DNA of 64,000 nucleotides, from NCBI GenBank assembly GCA_014843695.1, contig CM026401.1:45257175-45321174 (forward strand), written 5' to 3'. How positions within the stretch are numbered: position 1 is the first letter of the stretch; the number at the start of each line of letters is the position of its first letter. Under the pieces are notes generated by a model. That model saw only the letters and a list, made by a program, of their open reading frames with translations, was not told where the DNA came from and did no database searches. Both the position numbers and the translations under genes were made by a program. Of this stretch, positions 60,301-64,000 are shown piece after piece. The DNA is from Archivesica marissinica (lineage: Eukaryota; Mollusca; Bivalvia; Venerida; Vesicomyidae).

Positions 60301-62682
60301 CCAGCAAGGTTCATACAAGATGCATACGTAGGCTCACCATGTATTTTTTAAAAAATGAACTTGTAACTTACGAAATAAGAGAACGTCATAACTCCAAACA
60401 GAAGAATATTTTAAAAATACATTATTATATTCATTTCAAAATATAGTAAATATATTTTGACACAAAGCCAAATTACCTGTATTTAGCCACCTAGTCGTAA
60501 ATATATAAGAAACAAGGCAAGGCATTTAAATTCCACATTGCCTCTTCTCTCTCCCTCGTGGCGATGGATTCCACCAGGAATGAGGTCTCGAGAGTGATTA
60601 ATATAAGTTGTAATAACTTGTTTCGCAATCGAGCTAAAATAAATTTGTATAAACCAAAAAAAAATATATAAGACACAAAGTCATGTTATCTGTATTTAGC
60701 CACCCAGTCATAAATATATAAGACATAAAGCCATGTTACCTGTATTAAACCACCCAGTCATAAATATATAAGACATAAAGCCATGTTACCTGTATTTAGC
60801 CACCCAGTCATAAATATATAAGACAAAGCCATGTTACCTGTATTTAGCCACCCAGTCATAAATATATAAGACATAAAGCCATGTTACCTGTATTTAGCCA
60901 CCCAGTCATAAATATATAAGACATAAAGCCAAATTACCTATATTTAGCCACCCAGTCATAAATATATAAGACATAAAGCCAAATTACCTATATTTAGCCA
61001 CCCAGTCATAAATATATAAGACATAAAGCCATGTTACCTGTATTTAGCCACCCAGTCATAAATATATAAGACATAAAGCCAAATTACCTATATTTAGCCA
61101 CCCAGTCATAAATATATAAGACATAAAGCCAAATTACCTATATTTAGCCACCCAGTCATAAATATATAAGACATAAAGCCATGTTACCTGTTTTTAGCCA
61201 CCCAGTCATAAATATATAAGACATAAAGCCATGTTACCTGTTTTTAGCCACCCAGTCATAAATATATAAGACATAAAGCCATGTTACCTGTATTAAACCA
61301 CCCAGTCATAAATATATAAGACACAAAGCCATGTTACCTGTATTTAGCCACCCAGTCGTAAAGATATGGTTCAATTAGCTCCATCACTTCTGTGCTATAT
61401 TCTGGTGTTGTTGCATTTAAATGTAAATTTCCTACAAATAGAAACTGTAATAATATACATGTACTATTCTTTTGTTTTATTAAAGTTTATATTTATACCG
61501 GTTGCCCATTTGAGCGACGGACAGTTTACCTAACAACACCTTTCCGGGGGCAGGCTCCAGCTGTTAACCAGTACTTGGTGCACCAACATACCTAAGAAAC
61601 TGCCAACTTTTTCATATAAACAGACACGACCTAAGCAGGGCTCGAACAAGTGACAATCAGTGATGATAGGTTACAGTGGTAGACAAGTCAGTGACCGTAA
61701 CCACTCGACCACGGGGGGCGGACTGGTATGATGATGAATGACCGTATTTACCATCGCCTCCGGCAAACTATGTGGGCGAGCGGCAGACTGGTTTAACGAG
61801 AGATAATCAATTTAAATGATCAAATACAAAGAACATATTCCTAATAACTAATGCATTATGATGTATTAATCAAACTTACCATCTCCCACATGTCCATATC
61901 CCACAACTCTGGTGACCTTGCCCCCTAATCTATCCCTCATGTCGCTGACTAGACTATAGAAATTCTCTAACGGCAGGGACACATCATACTTATAGCAGTA
62001 CCCATCATGCAACAGTCCCTCGGCTACTCGCTCGCGTAAGTTCCATATATGCTGTGTAATATAAACAAATCTATTTATAGCAATATATATCATGCATTGG
62101 TCATGATAGCTCAGTGGTAGCGCATTCGCTTCACATCCCTAAGGGTGATCCGTGTGAACTCCATTCTGATATGTCCAGTTGGTAAGCTGCCAGCTAGTTA
62201 AATAATGGTTACTGATTGTCTATCAGTCTTGCGTCTGACCTGCAATGATAAGATTCGAGAAGTCCTGCTTTTCATAAAAGGCCATACAGGAAGAAATTAG
62301 GCTAATTTGGCACATTTTATGAGAGTTTGAGTTTTTGATAGAATTCTATCGAATATTCGAATACCTTGTAGCAAAATCGCTATTCGTGTGTGTGTTTTAC
62401 GTTTATTTATCGTCGCTACCGGTTGCCCATATGAGCGCTGCCTCATGAATAGATCAGTCATTTTAGATTTTGGAGGATAGTGCAATGATACAGACAGAGA
62501 CCCATTCCAGAGTCTCCTCTGGTTCTATTACGTGCACAGTGCTATCCGTTGCCATCCCTACTAGTAATATACCTTTATCTTTGTGCTCTCAGATGCGACT
62601 GTACCATCTAACACTTTACCAGCCTCCATCATTACTTCAAGGAACCGAGTTAACTTCTCCTCGTCATGAGCTCCGTTAGAAC
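57395..62682 (-). CDS. D2HGDH: D-2-hydroxyglutarate dehydrogenase, last four exons
   Basis: This is a mitochondrial FAD-dependent enzyme that oxidises D-2-hydroxyglutarate to 2-oxoglutarate. Four minus-strand exons join in frame: 62682-62573 ([20 protein letters not shown]), 62051-61880 ([44 protein letters not shown]), 61431-61338 ([27 protein letters not shown]) and 57551-57395 ([38 protein letters not shown]). All junctions are GT-AG with matching phases (0, 1, 2). Together they form the FAD-oxidase C-terminal domain. The metal-ligand pattern H-x6-H in GHVGDGNLH and the E-H of SAEHG are intact, so the C-terminal part looks functional. The N-terminal FAD-binding half lies beyond the right edge. 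Introns carry four minisatellites and several SINEs; the last intron is about 3.8 kb. One array copies the 5' splice site of exon 61431-61338. Confidence 0.97.
57590..58665 (+). repeat. 66-bp minisatellite in the last D2HGDH intron, about 16 copies
   Basis: CCATTTAACCCTTTCCTTCA then TAGAGATTTAGGTTAATATA recurs every 65-67 bp with few changes. It starts only about 40 bp from the acceptor of the last exon but is not derived from exon sequence. Confidence 0.95.
58666..58925. other. Intronic spacer
   Basis: Unique D2HGDH intron DNA between two arrays. Confidence 0.4.
58930..59785 (+). repeat. 56-61-bp minisatellite, about 15 copies
   Basis: GTATTGTATGGATGTTATAT then GTACAG(T/A)TGTTATATGTCAT recurs. 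Units are 61 bp with TCTTGTCTTGATAG or 56 bp with TCTTGATAG. Short Cys/Tyr-rich frames on the plus strand are repeat artefacts and lie antisense in an intron. An A-rich run follows (about 59818-59833). Confidence 0.95.
59786..60462. other. Intronic stretch with a dispersed repeat
   Basis: At about 59990-60065 the inverted counterpart of the repeat at 2345-2430 is present (GGGGGCGAAGTCAGAGTCAG, AGTCGCCCTCTAGAATGAG). The remainder is unremarkable intron. Confidence 0.5.
60463..61338 (-). repeat. 50-bp array of copied exon end plus 5' splice site, 14 intronic copies
   Basis: Read on the minus strand each unit contains GACTGGGTGGCTAAATACAG followed by GTAACATGG. This equals the last codons (DWVAKYR) and the donor of the D2HGDH exon ending at 61338, plus about 20 bp of intron. 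Fourteen copies follow in the intron. Thirteen keep the GT of the donor; one (near 60687) reads GATAAC. A SINE A copy splits the array after its most distal unit. Confidence 0.96.
60513..60660 (+). mobile_element. SINE family A, 5'-truncated, inserted into the exon-derived array
   Basis: Body and tail only (GGCAAGGCATTTAAATTCCA to AATAAATTTGTATAAACC). AAATATATAAGA lies on both sides (60499-60510 and 60662-60673), consistent with a 12-bp target duplication. The same string occurs in every array unit, so the duplication is not independently proven. Confidence 0.8.
61497..61725 (-). mobile_element. SINE family E2 copy
   Basis: Contains GGTTGCCCATTTGAGCGACG, CAGTTTACCTAACAACACCT, CCAGTACTTGGTGCACCAAC and a head region (minus strand CCACGTGGTCGAGTGGTTAC-like) ending near 61718. 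It matches 28230-28470. Confidence 0.78.
62100..62300 (+). mobile_element. SINE family D copy with a different head
   Basis: The head GATAGCTCAGTGGTAGCGCA is family A-like, but the body CCAGCTAGTTAAATAATGGT and TGCTTTTCATAAAAGGCC-like tail are those of family D (6255-6500). It may be a chimaeric SINE. Confidence 0.55.
62387..62545 (-). mobile_element. SINE family B, head-less copy
   Basis: Minus-strand tail and body (TTATCGTCGCTACCGGTTGC, CCAGAGTCTCCTCTGGTTCT) ending about 27 bp from the donor of the D2HGDH exon at 62573. Confidence 0.8.
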
Positions 62683-62692
62683 CTATAAATTA

Positions 62693-63848
62693 ATGCACAG
62701 AATGAATGCAGCACATAATGAATGAAGCACAGAATGAATGAAGTAAAGAATGAATGAAGTACAGAATGAATGAAGTACAGAATGAATGAAGCACAGAATG
62801 AATGCAGCACAGAATGAATGGCACAGAATGAATGAAGCACAGAATGAATGAGGCACAGAATGAATGCAGCACAGAATGAATGAAGCACATAATGAATGAA
62901 GCACTGAATGAATGCAGCACATAATGAATGAAGCACAGAATGAATGCATCACAGAATGAATGCAGCACAGAATGAAGCACAGAATGAATGCATCACAGAA
63001 TGAATGAAGCACAGAATGAATGAAGCACAGAAAGAATGCAGCACAGAATGAATGCAGCACATAATGAATGCAGCACAGAATGCATGCAGCACAGAATGAA
63101 TGAAGCACAGAATGAATGAAGCACAGAAAGAATGCAGCACAGAATGAATGCAGCACAGAATGAATGCAGCACATAATGAATGCAGCACAGAATGAATGAA
63201 GCACAGAATGCATGCAGCACAGAATGAATGAAGCACAGAATGAATGAAGCACAGAATGAATGCAGCACAGAATGAATGCAGCACATAATGAATGCAGCAC
63301 ATAATGAATGAAGTACAGAATGAATGAAGCACAGAATGAATGAAGCACAGAATGAATGAAGCACAGAATGAAGCAGAGAATGAATGAAGCAGAGAATGAA
63401 TGAAGCAGAGAATGAATGCAGCACAGAATGAATGAAGCACAGAATGAATGAAGCACAGAATGAATGCAGCACAGAATGAATGCAGCACAGAATGAATGAA
63501 GCACACATAATGAAGCACAGAATGAATGAAGCAGAAAATGAATGAAGCACAGAACGAATGCAGCACAGAATGAATGAAGCACAGAATGAATGAAGCACAT
63601 AATGAATGAAGCACATAATGAATGAAGCACAGAATGAATGAAGCACAGAATGCATGAAGCACAGAATAAATGCAGCACACAGAATAAATGCAGCACACAT
63701 AATGAATGAAGCACATAATGAATGAAGCACATAATGAATGAAGCACAGAATGAATGAAGCACAGAATGAATGAAGCACAGAATGAATGAAGCACAGAATG
63801 AATGAAGCACAGAATGAATGAAGCACAGAATGAATGAAGCACAGAATG
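62693..63848. repeat. 16-bp minisatellite, about 70 copies, abutting a D2HGDH acceptor
   Basis: GAATGAATGAAGCACA (also GCAGCACA, CATAATGAATG) repeats for 1.15 kb. On the minus (sense) strand it is pyrimidine-rich (TTCATTCATTCTGTGC) and ends about 10 bp before the acceptor AATTTATAG at 62683. Long frames with Leu/His/Ser/Cys repeats on the minus strand are artefacts of the repeat. Confidence 0.95.
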
Positions 63849-64000
63849 AAAATTGAACTATATTATTGGTATATCTTATTTATTGGAACGTTATCAATTT
63901 TTGGTTTTATTTGATTTAACATAACAATTAATTACATTTTAAACCATAGAAAAACTATGTTATACAAGCATAAATTATGTAACTAACAAGATGCTGGTGC
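63849..64000. other. D2HGDH intron at the window edge
   Basis: AT-rich; no exon recognised before the window ends. Confidence 0.4.

Noticed and set aside
62683..63842. Minus-strand frames up to 375 codons rich in Leu, His, Ser and Cys
   Set aside because: They are translations of the 16-bp repeat in three frames, lying in a D2HGDH intron and ending at its acceptor.

Overview
The window is nuclear DNA of an animal, most likely a lophotrochozoan and probably a mollusc. The genes are split by large AT-rich introns with GT-AG junctions. The recognisable genes are metazoan (a HES repressor, D2HGDH, an SH3BGRL-like protein, C2H2 zinc-finger terminal exons), and the intervening DNA is full of tRNA-derived SINEs, MITEs and minisatellites. 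The species cannot be fixed from the sequence. There is no bacterial or viral gene layout. A 1,000-N scaffold gap lies at 30414-31413.

Layout. 0-9 kb (+): two C2H2 zinc-finger terminal exons (2463-2749 and 8014-8270) that open in the same codon phase, as alternative 3' exons of one transcription-factor gene would. 13.6-17.3 kb (-): last two exons of a HES gene (second bHLH helix, Orange domain, C-terminal WRPW); the basic-region exon was not found. 18.15-19.28 kb: a compact FLYWCH/MULE-type transposon with terminal inverted repeats and an 8-bp target duplication. 21.9-24.06 kb: satellite. 24.7-32 kb: SINEs, a tiny hAT-like MITE, two minisatellites and the gap. 33.0-35.7 kb (-): a broken SAP-SWIM multicopy gene with a large foldback. 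36.2-47.7 kb: one 11.4-kb array of a 37-38-bp monomer with higher-order periodicity. 49.5-50.75 kb (+): last two coding exons of an SH3BGRL-like gene. 51.8-56.0 kb: several minisatellites. 57.4-62.7 kb (-): the last four exons of D2HGDH, whose introns hold four further arrays; the 5' part lies beyond the right edge.

About 40% of the window (roughly 26 kb by my coordinates) is tandem repeat, in some 22 arrays that mostly have unrelated monomers. Several monomers can be traced to a single-copy seed beside or inside the array: the 5' end of a SINE (22-bp array at 14.7-16.4 kb), dispersed repeats (65-bp and 31-bp arrays), and, most strikingly, exon ends. Three arrays consist of copies of a coding-exon boundary: the D2HGDH 5' splice site (14 copies), the SH3BGRL-like 3' splice site (6 copies of its last 10 bases), and the coding end of the second zinc-finger exon (3 extra copies, each preceded by an acceptor-like tract in place of the upstream coding sequence). 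This multiplication of splice-site sequence is the most unusual pattern seen here.

At least six SINE families occur, and two pairs with different tRNA-like heads share 3' tails, which suggests shared LINE partners. Four near-identical piggyBac-type MITEs (TTAA duplications) and several TA-flanked MITEs add to the load. The genes have no visible functional link to one another; they are unrelated neighbours in repeat-rich DNA.
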